This document shows, one piece after another, positions 1-7,188 of a stretch of 15,022 nucleotides of DNA; position 1 is the stretch's first letter; every line of letters starts with the position of its first letter. The notes under the pieces are model-generated. The model was not told where the DNA came from. It ran no database searches and worked only from the letters and a program-made list of their open reading frames with translations. The position numbers were made by a program, and so were the translations under genes. The stretch is taken from positions 1-15,022 of the forward strand of contig CAMWMM010000056.1 in assembly GCA_947175285.1 (NCBI GenBank), read 5' to 3'. The DNA comes from an uncultured Lachnospiraceae bacterium (lineage in GTDB: Bacteria; Bacillota_A; Clostridia; Lachnospirales; Lachnospiraceae).

Positions 1-1
1 T

Positions 2-286
2 TATTATTGTGACACGGAAAATTATTACAGATTTGAAGATTTTTCAAATTTCTATTTTGAAGGTTGGGATACAGAAACATGGCTTAATATCGCCCAAGGC
101 AGAGAACTTATTTACGGATATTTTAGCGATGATGATTTGTCGGCAGAGTTTATTCATTTCAAGAATGGCGAGTGCATCCGGGAATTTCGTGAGTACTTCG
201 ACTGTGAGGAGGATAATGTTGATTTGGGTACATTACCGAAGTTTGATTCATGGGTTGATGTTGCTTCCTATGTGGAACGAATGTAG
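2..286 (+). CDS. C-terminal part of an unrecognised acidic protein (5' end outside window)
   Basis: The frame beginning at base 2 is open for 94 codons and ends at TAG 284-286. It starts mid-gene, so the N-terminus lies outside the window. The peptide reads like a real protein rather than a shadow: it is rich in Asp, Glu, Tyr, Phe and Trp, with segments such as FEGWDTETWLNI and ECIREFREYFDCEEDN, and ends in DSWVDVASYVERM. There is no signal peptide, membrane segment or known catalytic motif in the visible part. Small acidic aromatic-rich proteins of this style are common among immunity proteins of polymorphic toxin systems, but that is only an impression and no toxin gene is visible here. Another plus-strand frame (9-332) also lacks stops but gives a less protein-like translation. 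No terminator is visible between its stop and the convergent araC-type gene. Confidence 0.7.
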   Translation, partial: YYCDTENYYRFEDFSNFYFEGWDTETWLNIAQGRELIYGYFSDDDLSAEFIHFKNGECIREFREYFDCEEDNVDLGTLPKFDSWVDVASYVERM

Positions 287-337
287 CTTTAAAAATCATA
301 TGGCATCAATCGTTTCAAATATTGTAATGTAAGAATT

Positions 338-1180
338 TTATATTTCAGCAGTATGCCCCTTCCTAAATTCCCTCGGACTATTCCCGGATATTTTCCTGAA
401 AATTGTACAAAAATAATTTGCGTTACAAAATCCAAGTTTTTCCGAAATCTGCGAGATGGAAAGTTTTGTGTTTACAAGCATATTCTGGGCTAAACGTATT
501 TTGTAACAATGTAAATAGGTTTTATAGGAAGCGCCTGTGCACTCGCGAAAGCGCTTCATAAAGTGTGATGCCGATAATCCGGCAAGAGCAGCCAATGTTT
601 CAATGGATGGATTTTCGGCATAATGAATATCTAAATAGTCTAATATTTCATTGATTGCTTCATCCTGAATGTTGAGTTTGATATCTGCGGATTCCGCAGC
701 TTTCCCTTCCCTTAAAAGCGTAATGATCAGGCGTCCGATGATACCCTCAATAATAAATTCCGAATGAGAGTCATAATGCTCATATTCATAAAGCATATCG
801 TCGAACATTTGCCGCACTTTTTTCTGACATGCTGGGGATAATTCATAGCATAAATGTGACATAACATTGTTAAAATTCTTTTCGCCAATCTGTTCTATGC
901 AGCGCTTCGCAATCTTAGGCGTAAATTTCATACCATATCTTTTGTAGGGAGCATCGGACAGCGAAGAAGTCCGATGGTAAACCCCTATTGTTATCGGTGT
1001 TACATTTCCTGCGTGATAGAAACTGATCCTGTCAGGTGTAGTCACCTGTCTGTCACCGCTCACGATAAAACCAATTCCATAATAATCTTCATAAATGTCT
1101 GTTGCACGCATGGCATAAGTGCATGGTTTTTCGATGTATTCAACATGAACATTATAACCTTTTTTCAGCGGTATTGGCAT
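338..1180 (-). CDS. AraC-family transcriptional regulator
   Basis: This 280-residue protein is the usual size for a two-domain AraC/XylS regulator. Residues of about 1-110 fit a cupin-like sensing domain, with short beta-rich stretches such as YYGIGFIVSGDRQV. The C-terminal ~100 residues form the double helix-turn-helix DNA-binding domain. The first HTH is around SIETLAALAGLSASHFMKRF (about 193-212). The second is around LSISQISEKLGFCNANYF, followed by the family signature FRKISGNSPREFRK near the end. The ATG at 1178-1180 is preceded on the minus strand by GGAGG (1190-1194) nine bases upstream, which supports this start. It is divergent from the ABC pair at 1363-4675, the common arrangement for a local regulator of an exporter or siderophore-type transporter. 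That control is inferred, and the ligand is unknown. Confidence 0.93.
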   Translation of the reverse strand: MPIPLKKGYNVHVEYIEKPCTYAMRATDIYEDYYGIGFIVSGDRQVTTPDRISFYHAGNVTPITIGVYHRTSSLSDAPYKRYGMKFTPKIAKRCIEQIGEKNFNNVMSHLCYELSPACQKKVRQMFDDMLYEYEHYDSHSEFIIEGIIGRLIITLLREGKAAESADIKLNIQDEAINEILDYLDIHYAENPSIETLAALAGLSASHFMKRFRECTGASYKTYLHCYKIRLAQNMLVNTKLSISQISEKLGFCNANYFCTIFRKISGNSPREFRKGHTAEI

Positions 1181-1362
1181 GATGGCTTTCCTCCGATTTA
1201 TTGTGTCTTGATAATATATTTACATAGAAATTGAGTATATACAAGAGGAAAATGAAAGAAAATTATATAAAAATATTGTATAATGTGTCATAACTTTTGA
1301 TTTAAGGAAATACTTGATGATATCCTGAAAAAACAGAAATAAGAAAGGTCTATGGTGATAAG
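1181..1362. promoter_or_regulatory. Divergent AT-rich intergenic region between araC-type gene and ABC operon
   Basis: These 182 bases separate the two divergent start codons and must hold the promoters for both. On the plus strand there is a consensus -10 hexamer TATAAT at 1279-1284, but I see no convincing -35 box 16-18 bases upstream. That would suit an activator-dependent promoter, as expected for AraC-type control. On the minus strand TTGTAT (1239-1244 complement) and TATATT-like sequences (1214-1219) are possible elements, with an over-long 19-base gap. A loose inverted repeat TCTTG (1206-1210) / CAAGA (1242-1246) brackets this stretch and could be part of an operator. No terminator or small gene was recognised. 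Confidence 0.4.
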
Positions 1363-3045
1363 TTGAAAAAAAGAGAGAAAAACTTTTTCTTAAGAAACAT
1401 GCTTCACTATTGGTACATACCTCCATGTGAAGTAGCATTACTCAGCCTGCTCAATTTCGCTGTTGTCAGAGGAAATAAGGTTATCAGTGCCGTTATAGAC
1501 CGGATGCTTTCCGGAGAATCTATTGTATTAAGCAGCTTTCTGGCTGAATTTATGCTGCTGACATTAATCGGTTTCGCAGCGGCATTTATCGCAAGCGCCG
1601 CCGCTTCTAAATATGGTCTTCTCGTATTCACAAGATATTATAAACAAGTGGCGCAAAAACTCTATTGTATAGAGTACCGCTATTTTGACGAACACAACTC
1701 AGCTTCCGTTATAAATAAAGTAAACTCTGATTTAGGAGAAGCGGAACATTTCTTAAGCGAAACATTTATACGGCTCCTGACGGACGGTATTGCTGTTATT
1801 ATTTATGCCAATTATGTAAGAACCCTGAATGCTGGCCTTTTTATTATGGTGCTGGTATGTTATCCGCTTGTCATCCGGATTGCCAATAAACTGGTGCAGA
1901 AAATCCGAAATCTGGCAAAGACATATCGTGCCAAGTCAGATACCATTACGGAAATTGCTCAGGATGTTTTGAACGGTATTATGGTGGTACGAAGTTTCTC
2001 TCTGGAATCTCATTTTCAGGATAAAATGCATGCCGCCACCCTGGATTTGGTTGACAACGAAGAAAAACGTGCAAAAGTATCCAACAAGGCTCTTCTTATC
2101 AGAAAGCTGATTCAATGGATTCCCAATATTTTATGCGCTATATACGCTGTTGTACTTGTTATGCGGGGATCTTTAAGCATCGGTGAACTTCTTGCATTTA
2201 TTCTCATACTCTCCAAACTTGTGGATGCTTTCATCGGCATCCCTTTTAACATGGTTGACGCTGCCGGAAGTCTTGTATGCATACAACGTATAGAGGAAAT
2301 ATTAAATACGCCGGAAGAAGTATCAGGGCAGGAGGAAACGCCGTTAGATACGGAAGTTGCACTTGTCTTTAACAATCTGTGTTTTGGCTATAACAAAGAA
2401 CTTCCGGTTCTGGAAAATGCTTCTTTTACGATACGAACAGGAGAAAATGTCGCATTTGCAGGTGAATCAGGCGGCGGAAAGAGTACGATTTTTCATTTAT
2501 TGTGCGGTTTTTACAGACCGCAGGGTGGAGAATATCTCCTGTACGGAAGAAAATTTTCCGACTGGGATATCAGCAAAGCGCGAAGCCTGTTTTCCCTTGT
2601 TTCACAAAATGTTTTTCTTTTTCCGACTACAATAGAAGAAAACGTTCGCTACGGAAACTGGAACGCATCTATGCAGGAAGTTATTAAAGCTTGTCAGGAT
2701 GCGGAAATTCACGATTTTATCCAAACGCTTCCTATGCAGTATCAAACCGTTGTTGGAGAGCGCGGCGCTATCCTCTCCGGCGGACAAAAACAACGAATTG
2801 CCATAGCACGGGCAATTTTAAAAAATGCTCCTATTTTACTTTTAGATGAACCGACATCTGCAATTGATGAGGGAACCGAGAAGGAAATCCAAAGGGCGAT
2901 TGCAAAAGTAAGCGAGGGTAAAACCTGTCTTACTATCGCACACCGGCTCTCAACCATTCAGGATGCTGACAGAATTTATGTAGTAAAAAATAAAAGAGTA
3001 GAGGAGGTAGGTACATATGAAGAATACATGGAAACTGTTCTGTAG
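1363..3045 (+). CDS. ABC transporter, fused permease and ATP-binding half-transporter (first of pair)
   Basis: At 560 residues this is the normal size of an exporter-type half-transporter: an N-terminal membrane domain (about 20-310, six predicted helices) and a C-terminal nucleotide-binding domain (from about 330). All ATPase motifs are present: Walker A GESGGGKST (367-375), Q-loop Gln415, signature LSGGQ (471-475), Walker B ILLLDEP with D495/E496, and H-loop His527. The likely start is TTG at 1363. GGTGAT (1354-1359) lies just upstream, and the next in-frame ATG (1399) would shorten the N-terminus by 12 residues. The stop lies 28 bases inside the next transporter gene, so the two are translationally linked and probably form a heterodimer. 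The substrate is unknown. AraC plus two half-transporters occurs both in multidrug exporters and in YbtPQ-like siderophore importers, and motifs alone do not decide. Confidence 0.92.
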   Translation: MKKREKNFFLRNMLHYWYIPPCEVALLSLLNFAVVRGNKVISAVIDRMLSGESIVLSSFLAEFMLLTLIGFAAAFIASAAASKYGLLVFTRYYKQVAQKLYCIEYRYFDEHNSASVINKVNSDLGEAEHFLSETFIRLLTDGIAVIIYANYVRTLNAGLFIMVLVCYPLVIRIANKLVQKIRNLAKTYRAKSDTITEIAQDVLNGIMVVRSFSLESHFQDKMHAATLDLVDNEEKRAKVSNKALLIRKLIQWIPNILCAIYAVVLVMRGSLSIGELLAFILILSKLVDAFIGIPFNMVDAAGSLVCIQRIEEILNTPEEVSGQEETPLDTEVALVFNNLCFGYNKELPVLENASFTIRTGENVAFAGESGGGKSTIFHLLCGFYRPQGGEYLLYGRKFSDWDISKARSLFSLVSQNVFLFPTTIEENVRYGNWNASMQEVIKACQDAEIHDFIQTLPMQYQTVVGERGAILSGGQKQRIAIARAILKNAPILLLDEPTSAIDEGTEKEIQRAIAKVSEGKTCLTIAHRLSTIQDADRIYVVKNKRVEEVGTYEEYMETVL

Positions 3046-4675
3046 AACCATGCGGGTCATGGGAAAACGCCGTTTCTTCTATTATGCTGCCATTCTTGCC
3101 ATGAGTGTCGGCATGGCAATGTTTTCCGTACTTTCCTCCCTTTTGATGAAAGGTGTAGTAGATATCGCCCAGACAGGAGATTTCCGCCGGCTTATTTTTA
3201 TCATCGCAGGATGTGTAAGCGCCGGTATTATATCGCTGTTAGCATACCGCAAAGGCGCGGTCGTTTATAACGTGGAAGCCAAACGGGTATACGGTGTTTT
3301 ATATGAACAAATACTGGCTCTGGAAATGGAACTGCCTTATTCCTATTATGAAAAACATCACAGTGGGGAAATTATGGCGAAAGTCTCCTACGATTTAGGA
3401 AGAATGGGAGACATCTACGGCTCTCGTTTCCGCAGAACAATCATGCCCTTTTTAGAAGTCATTGTTTATCTGATTCCCATGCTTCTTCTCTCCCCGCAGC
3501 TTACACTCTGCCTTGTCGGAGTAAACGCTGCCATGATGTTTCTTAATGCTATCCTGGTTGAACCGCTTCGCAAAGTCAACCATGCTTTATCGAAAATTAT
3601 CGGTGTACTGACGCAGAAACTTTCTAATCTTCTGCAGGGCATGGAACAGGTCAGGATGTTTGCAAAAGGGAAAGCTACCGTAGAAGAATGTATTCAGGAG
3701 ATAAAACATTACTCCCAAAAATCAAACCGCCGGATTTTGTTATCGGCATGTCTGGAAAGCGCAAACCGCGGATTTGATTTACTCTGCTCCCTTGTCTTTT
3801 TAATCCTCGGAATCTTTTTTGTACAAAGGGGATATACAACGCTTGGGGCGCTTGCCGCAATCTATACGTTATACGGCAGCTTTTCCTCGCAATTTTTACA
3901 AATGAATCAATATTGGCCGGAGCTAATAGCCTATTTAACCTATGCACAGAATATTTTTGATTTTCTGGAAGAAGAGAGAGAACCTGAAAACTGGTATGCT
4001 GAAAAAGCTAATGCAGACAGCAAGTCAGACATTAACAATACCTTGGCGGTCTCTGTCAGTCAATTAGACTTTTCCTATGATGAAAATGCAGTGTTAAAAG
4101 ATTATTCCTTAATGGTGGAAAAAGGCGAATGTCTGGCTCTTACCGGAGCATCCGGCTGCGGCAAATCTACCGTATCAAAACTGCTTCTCGGCTTATATCC
4201 AATCGAAAATGGAAGTGTCAATGTTATGGGAAATGATACAAAAAATATAACCAATAAAGAATTACGGCAGTTTTTCGCTTATGTACCGCAGGAGCCGTAT
4301 CTGTTTGAGGGCAGCATTATGGAAAATATCCATATGGGAAATTTAAACGCCTCTCAGGATGATATTATTGCAGCCGCTAAAGTTGCGAATGCGCACGATT
4401 TTATATTACAACTGGAAAACGGTTATGATACACAGGTCGGCGAACGCGGAAACCGCCTTTCCGGCGGGCAGCGTCAGCGAATTGCCATCGCCCGCGCTGT
4501 TTTAAAAGGCGCTCCGATTCTGTTAATGGATGAAGCAACTTCTGCGCTTGACAATGAATCGGAACAGCTTGTCAATGATGCTGTCCGTGGACTTCGAGGA
4601 CATCAGACCATCCTTATGATTGCCCACAGAACATCCACCATTCAGATGGCGGACAGAGTGTGCAGGATGGAGTGA
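3017..4675 (+). CDS. ABC transporter, fused permease and ATP-binding half-transporter (second of pair)
   Basis: This 552-residue partner has an N-terminal membrane domain (about 15-310) with the family-typical segment YYEKHHSGEIMAKVSYDLG, then a nucleotide-binding domain. It carries Walker A GASGCGKST (377-385), signature LSGGQ (481-485), Walker B ILLMDEA with D505/E506, and His537 in AHR. Both catalytic glutamates of the pair are intact, so neither ATP site is obviously degenerate in Walker B. The start is well supported: GAGGAGGT lies about nine bases before ATG 3017, inside the end of the preceding gene, giving a 29-base overlap. The protein ends only 15 residues after His537 (the partner has 33), so the usual strand and helix following ADR are missing or replaced. 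The in-frame sequence after the stop does not restore them. It is probably a functional short variant. Confidence 0.92.
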   Translation: MKNTWKLFCRTMRVMGKRRFFYYAAILAMSVGMAMFSVLSSLLMKGVVDIAQTGDFRRLIFIIAGCVSAGIISLLAYRKGAVVYNVEAKRVYGVLYEQILALEMELPYSYYEKHHSGEIMAKVSYDLGRMGDIYGSRFRRTIMPFLEVIVYLIPMLLLSPQLTLCLVGVNAAMMFLNAILVEPLRKVNHALSKIIGVLTQKLSNLLQGMEQVRMFAKGKATVEECIQEIKHYSQKSNRRILLSACLESANRGFDLLCSLVFLILGIFFVQRGYTTLGALAAIYTLYGSFSSQFLQMNQYWPELIAYLTYAQNIFDFLEEEREPENWYAEKANADSKSDINNTLAVSVSQLDFSYDENAVLKDYSLMVEKGECLALTGASGCGKSTVSKLLLGLYPIENGSVNVMGNDTKNITNKELRQFFAYVPQEPYLFEGSIMENIHMGNLNASQDDIIAAAKVANAHDFILQLENGYDTQVGERGNRLSGGQRQRIAIARAVLKGAPILLMDEATSALDNESEQLVNDAVRGLRGHQTILMIAHRTSTIQMADRVCRME

Positions 4676-4687
4676 AATTACGTAATT
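4676..4687. repeat. 12-base perfect palindrome directly after the ABC stop codon
   Basis: AATTACGTAATT is its own reverse complement. It begins at the base after the TGA of the second ABC gene and overlaps the first two bases of the TTGACA element of the metG promoter. It could be an operator half, or simply chance in AT-rich DNA. It is too short and lacks a U-tract, so it is not an intrinsic terminator. Confidence 0.4.
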
Positions 4688-4714
4688 GACAACATAATCT
4701 CTTTATGTTAGGCT
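4686..4714 (+). promoter_or_regulatory. SigmaA-type promoter for the metG leader
   Basis: TTGACA at 4686-4691 is a perfect -35 box. Seventeen bases later comes TAGGCT (4709-4714), a moderate -10 box preceded by TG at 4706-4707 in the extended -10 position (TGnTAGGCT). Transcription would start near 4721, just ahead of the T-box stem I, which fits a leader beginning close to its first helix. Confidence 0.75.
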
Positions 4715-4720
4715 AACAAT

Positions 4721-5038
4721 ATATTGATAAAAGCGATGACGAAGAGAGTAGGTATGCAAAGTCTTTACAGAGAATATTCCATTGCGCTGATAAGCGCCTG
4801 CGTATAAAATGGCAGTAGCTGAGAGGAATAGAGAGGGAACATACTGAACATGGCTTCCGAGCAGTGCATCCGAGCCGTCCGGTTAGGCTGCAACAGGTTC
4901 CGCCTGTTATAGCGGCAGAGTATCAAATTACATGGTACTTGATGAGGTCATATTCGTGAGGATATGATGAAAAGAAGTGGTAACACGGTTTGATATCCGT
5001 CTTCTTATATTTTTCGGAATATGAGAGGGCGGTTTTTT
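4721..5038 (+). promoter_or_regulatory. Methionine T-box riboswitch leader (tRNA-Met sensing)
   Basis: The leader upstream of metG carries T-box hallmarks. Stem I begins around GCGATGACGAAGAGAGTAG (about 4733-4751) and closes around GGCTTCCGAGC (about 4852-4862). A likely specifier codon ATG lies at 4850-4852 in GAACATGGC, matching methionine. The T-box bulge TGGTAAC is at 4978-4984, and its TGGT would pair with the ACCA end of uncharged tRNA-Met. The antiterminator can be drawn as AAGAAG (4972-4977) with CTTCTT (5001-5006) and ACGG (4985-4988) with CCGT (4997-5000), leaving the T-box in the internal bulge. The terminator competes for the same CCGT/CTTCTT strand. The family mechanism is established: uncharged tRNA stabilises the antiterminator and lets RNA polymerase read into metG. 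The specifier position is read by eye and is the least certain part. Confidence 0.9.
4997..5038 (+). terminator. T-box attenuator terminator
   Basis: The left arm at 4997-5011 (CCGTCTTCTTATATT) pairs with the right arm at 5018-5032 (AATATGAGAGGGCGG) over 15 positions, including a few G-U pairs, around a six-base loop. Six T residues follow at 5033-5038. The left arm is also the 3' strand of the antiterminator, so the two structures exclude each other. Confidence 0.9.
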
Positions 5039-5113
5039 AACATAAGGATGTCTCGCGGAGCATGGCATCCGTTGTTTAACATAAGGACGGTTCGCGAAGC
5101 GTGATGTCCGTTG
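5036..5113 (+). repeat. Tandem pair of 39-base hairpin-like repeats in the metG leader
   Basis: Two imperfect direct copies (5036-5074 and 5075-5113) lie between the T-box terminator and the metG ribosome site. Both begin TTTAACATAAGGA and end TCCGTTG, and they agree at about 80 percent of positions. Each can fold: in copy 1 GGATGTC (5046-5052) pairs with GGCATCC (5064-5070), and in copy 2 GGACGGT (5085-5091) faces GATGTCC (5103-5109). Between copies one T-A pair becomes C-G, a C-G becomes T-G and a G-C becomes G-T, so several changes keep pairing. One pair is lost. The loops share a TCGCG core. I do not recognise the family; it resembles small interspersed REP-like repeats. Confidence 0.75.
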
Positions 5114-5139
5114 TTTTGGAAAGGAGCAGGGGTATAAAT

Positions 5140-7161
5140 ATGAATAAAGGAAAATATTATTTGACAACAGCGATTGCCTATACTTCAGGCAAACCGCATA
5201 TCGGAAACAGTTATGAGATTGTATTGGCAGACAGTATTGCCAGATTTAAAAGAAAAGACGGTTATGATGTCTTTTTCCAGACAGGAACGGATGAACATGG
5301 GCAGAAAATCGAATTAAAGGCGCAGGAAGCGGGTATTACACCCAAGGAATTTGTGGATAATGTAGCCGGACAGATTCGTTCTATTTGTGATTCTCTCAAT
5401 ACTTCTTATGATAAATTCATCCGTACAACCGATGATTATCACGAGAAACAGGTACAGAAGATATTCAAAAAGTTATATGAGAAAGGGGATATTTATAAAG
5501 GCGCCTATGAGGGACTTTATTGTACACCTTGTGAGTCTTTCTGGACAGAGTCGCAATTAGTGGACGGGAAATGCCCGGACTGCGGAAGAGAAGTGAAACC
5601 TGCAAAAGAAGAAGCGTATTTCTTTAAAATGAGTAAATATGCGGATAGACTGATTGAGCATATCAATGCGCATCCGGAATTTATTCAGCCGGTATCACGT
5701 AAAAATGAAATGATGAATAATTTCCTTCTGCCCGGACTGCAGGATTTATGTGTGTCCAGAACTTCTTTTAAATGGGGAATCCCGGTGGATTTTGACGAGA
5801 AGCATGTTGTTTATGTATGGCTGGATGCACTGACAAATTATATTACGGGCATTGGTTATGATGCGGATGGAAACAGTACGGAGCAGTATAAAAAACTCTG
5901 GCCGGCAGAACTTCACTTGATTGGCAAAGATATTATCCGTTTCCATACCATATACTGGCCTATTTTTCTGATGGCTTTGGATGAGCCGCTGCCGGAGCAG
6001 ATTTTCGGGCACCCCTGGCTTTTACAAAATGACGGAAAGATGAGCAAGTCCAAGGGAAACGTCATTTATGCGGAGGATTTGATTGATTTCTTCGGCGTTG
6101 ATGCTGTTCGCTATTTTGTACTGCACGAGATGCCTTTTGAGAATGATGGCGTCATCACATGGGATTTAATGGTGGAACGGCTCAATTCTGACCTTGCCAA
6201 TACACTTGGCAATCTGGTGAACAGAACCATTTCCATGAGCAATAAATATTTCGGCGGCATAGTGGAAAATAAGAAAGTCGGCGTGGCAGCAGGAGAAGAA
6301 GACGTAGACGCAGATTTATGGAACATTTTAACGGATACTTACACAAGAGTCAGCAAAAAAATGGATAGTCTGCGTGTTGCCGATGCTATTTCGGAAACTT
6401 TTGTATTATTTAAACGCTGTAATAAATATATTGATGAAACAATGCCGTGGGCATTGGCAAAGGATGAGACAAAGAAAGACAGACTTGCGACCGTTTTATA
6501 TAACTTGTTGAACGGCATTTTAGTGGGTGCCAGTCTGTTAGAGCCTTATATGCCGGAAACCGCTGTCAGAATTGCGGAGCAGATTAACGCACAGTTAATT
6601 GATTTTGCAGTGTTGGAGGAATGCGCTGAGAATCATGATACGGCAAAGGCAGCATCTCTTTATCCGTCCGGCAGTAAGGTGACGGAGACACCGGAGATTC
6701 TGTTTGTACGCCGCGACCTTGCGGAAGTGATGGAAAAGGTAGAGAAAATGTTTGCGGAAAGAAATCAGGGGATGAAAGCGGAAGAAGATGCCGGGGAAGA
6801 AATTCCGGAAGGCGTCATTGATGTGGAGCCGAAAGAAACGATTTCGTATGATGATTTCAGCAAGTGTCAGTTCCAGGTCGGTGAGATTCTGGAATGTAAG
6901 GAAGTGCCGAAGTCCAAGAAACTGCTTTGTTCCAAAGTGCGGGTCGGTTCCAGCGTGAAGCAGATTTTATCGGGAATCAGACAGTATTACAGCGCAGAGG
7001 AAATGGTAGGAAAAAAAGTAATGGTATTAGTCAATCTGGCGTCAAGAGAAATGGCGGGAATGGTGTCGGAGGGAATGCTGTTGTGCGCAGAAGATGCGGA
7101 CGGTAATCTGGCGCTTATGACGCCTGAGAAAATGATGCCTGCCGGTGCGGAAATCTGCTAA
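5140..7161 (+). CDS. metG: Methionyl-tRNA synthetase
   Basis: MetG charges tRNA-Met with methionine in the cytoplasm. The protein is 673 residues from ATG 5140, normal for the long bacterial form with a C-terminal tRNA-binding domain. The class I signature is HIGN at 20-23 and the second is KMSKS at 300-304. A zinc knuckle is formed by C128, C131, C145 and C148. An anticodon-binding helical domain follows (about 380-530). An EMAP/Trbp111-like OB-fold fills about 570-673, beginning near YDDFSKCQFQVGEI. In-frame GTG 5101 and ATG 5104 would extend the N-terminus by 13 or 12 residues, but they lie inside the hairpin repeat. The family N-terminus and AGGGG (5128-5132) favour 5140. The methionine T-box upstream gives matching regulation. 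Confidence 0.98.
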   Translation: MNKGKYYLTTAIAYTSGKPHIGNSYEIVLADSIARFKRKDGYDVFFQTGTDEHGQKIELKAQEAGITPKEFVDNVAGQIRSICDSLNTSYDKFIRTTDDYHEKQVQKIFKKLYEKGDIYKGAYEGLYCTPCESFWTESQLVDGKCPDCGREVKPAKEEAYFFKMSKYADRLIEHINAHPEFIQPVSRKNEMMNNFLLPGLQDLCVSRTSFKWGIPVDFDEKHVVYVWLDALTNYITGIGYDADGNSTEQYKKLWPAELHLIGKDIIRFHTIYWPIFLMALDEPLPEQIFGHPWLLQNDGKMSKSKGNVIYAEDLIDFFGVDAVRYFVLHEMPFENDGVITWDLMVERLNSDLANTLGNLVNRTISMSNKYFGGIVENKKVGVAAGEEDVDADLWNILTDTYTRVSKKMDSLRVADAISETFVLFKRCNKYIDETMPWALAKDETKKDRLATVLYNLLNGILVGASLLEPYMPETAVRIAEQINAQLIDFAVLEECAENHDTAKAASLYPSGSKVTETPEILFVRRDLAEVMEKVEKMFAERNQGMKAEEDAGEEIPEGVIDVEPKETISYDDFSKCQFQVGEILECKEVPKSKKLLCSKVRVGSSVKQILSGIRQYYSAEEMVGKKVMVLVNLASREMAGMVSEGMLLCAEDADGNLALMTPEKMMPAGAEIC

Positions 7162-7188
7162 AATAGAATTAAGGATAAGGAGAGTTCT

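Noticed and set aside
9..332. Alternative plus-strand frame of 107 codons at the left edge
   Set aside because: The frame from base 2 gives a more protein-like sequence and ends at 286; this one has no ribosome site and runs past that stop, so it is read as a shadow.
5036..5113. CRISPR-like array
   Set aside because: There are only two directly abutting copies with no spacers.
5101..5139. Upstream GTG/ATG as the metG start
   Set aside because: The extra residues come from the hairpin repeat and do not match the family N-terminus; ATG 5140 has a suitably spaced AGGGG.
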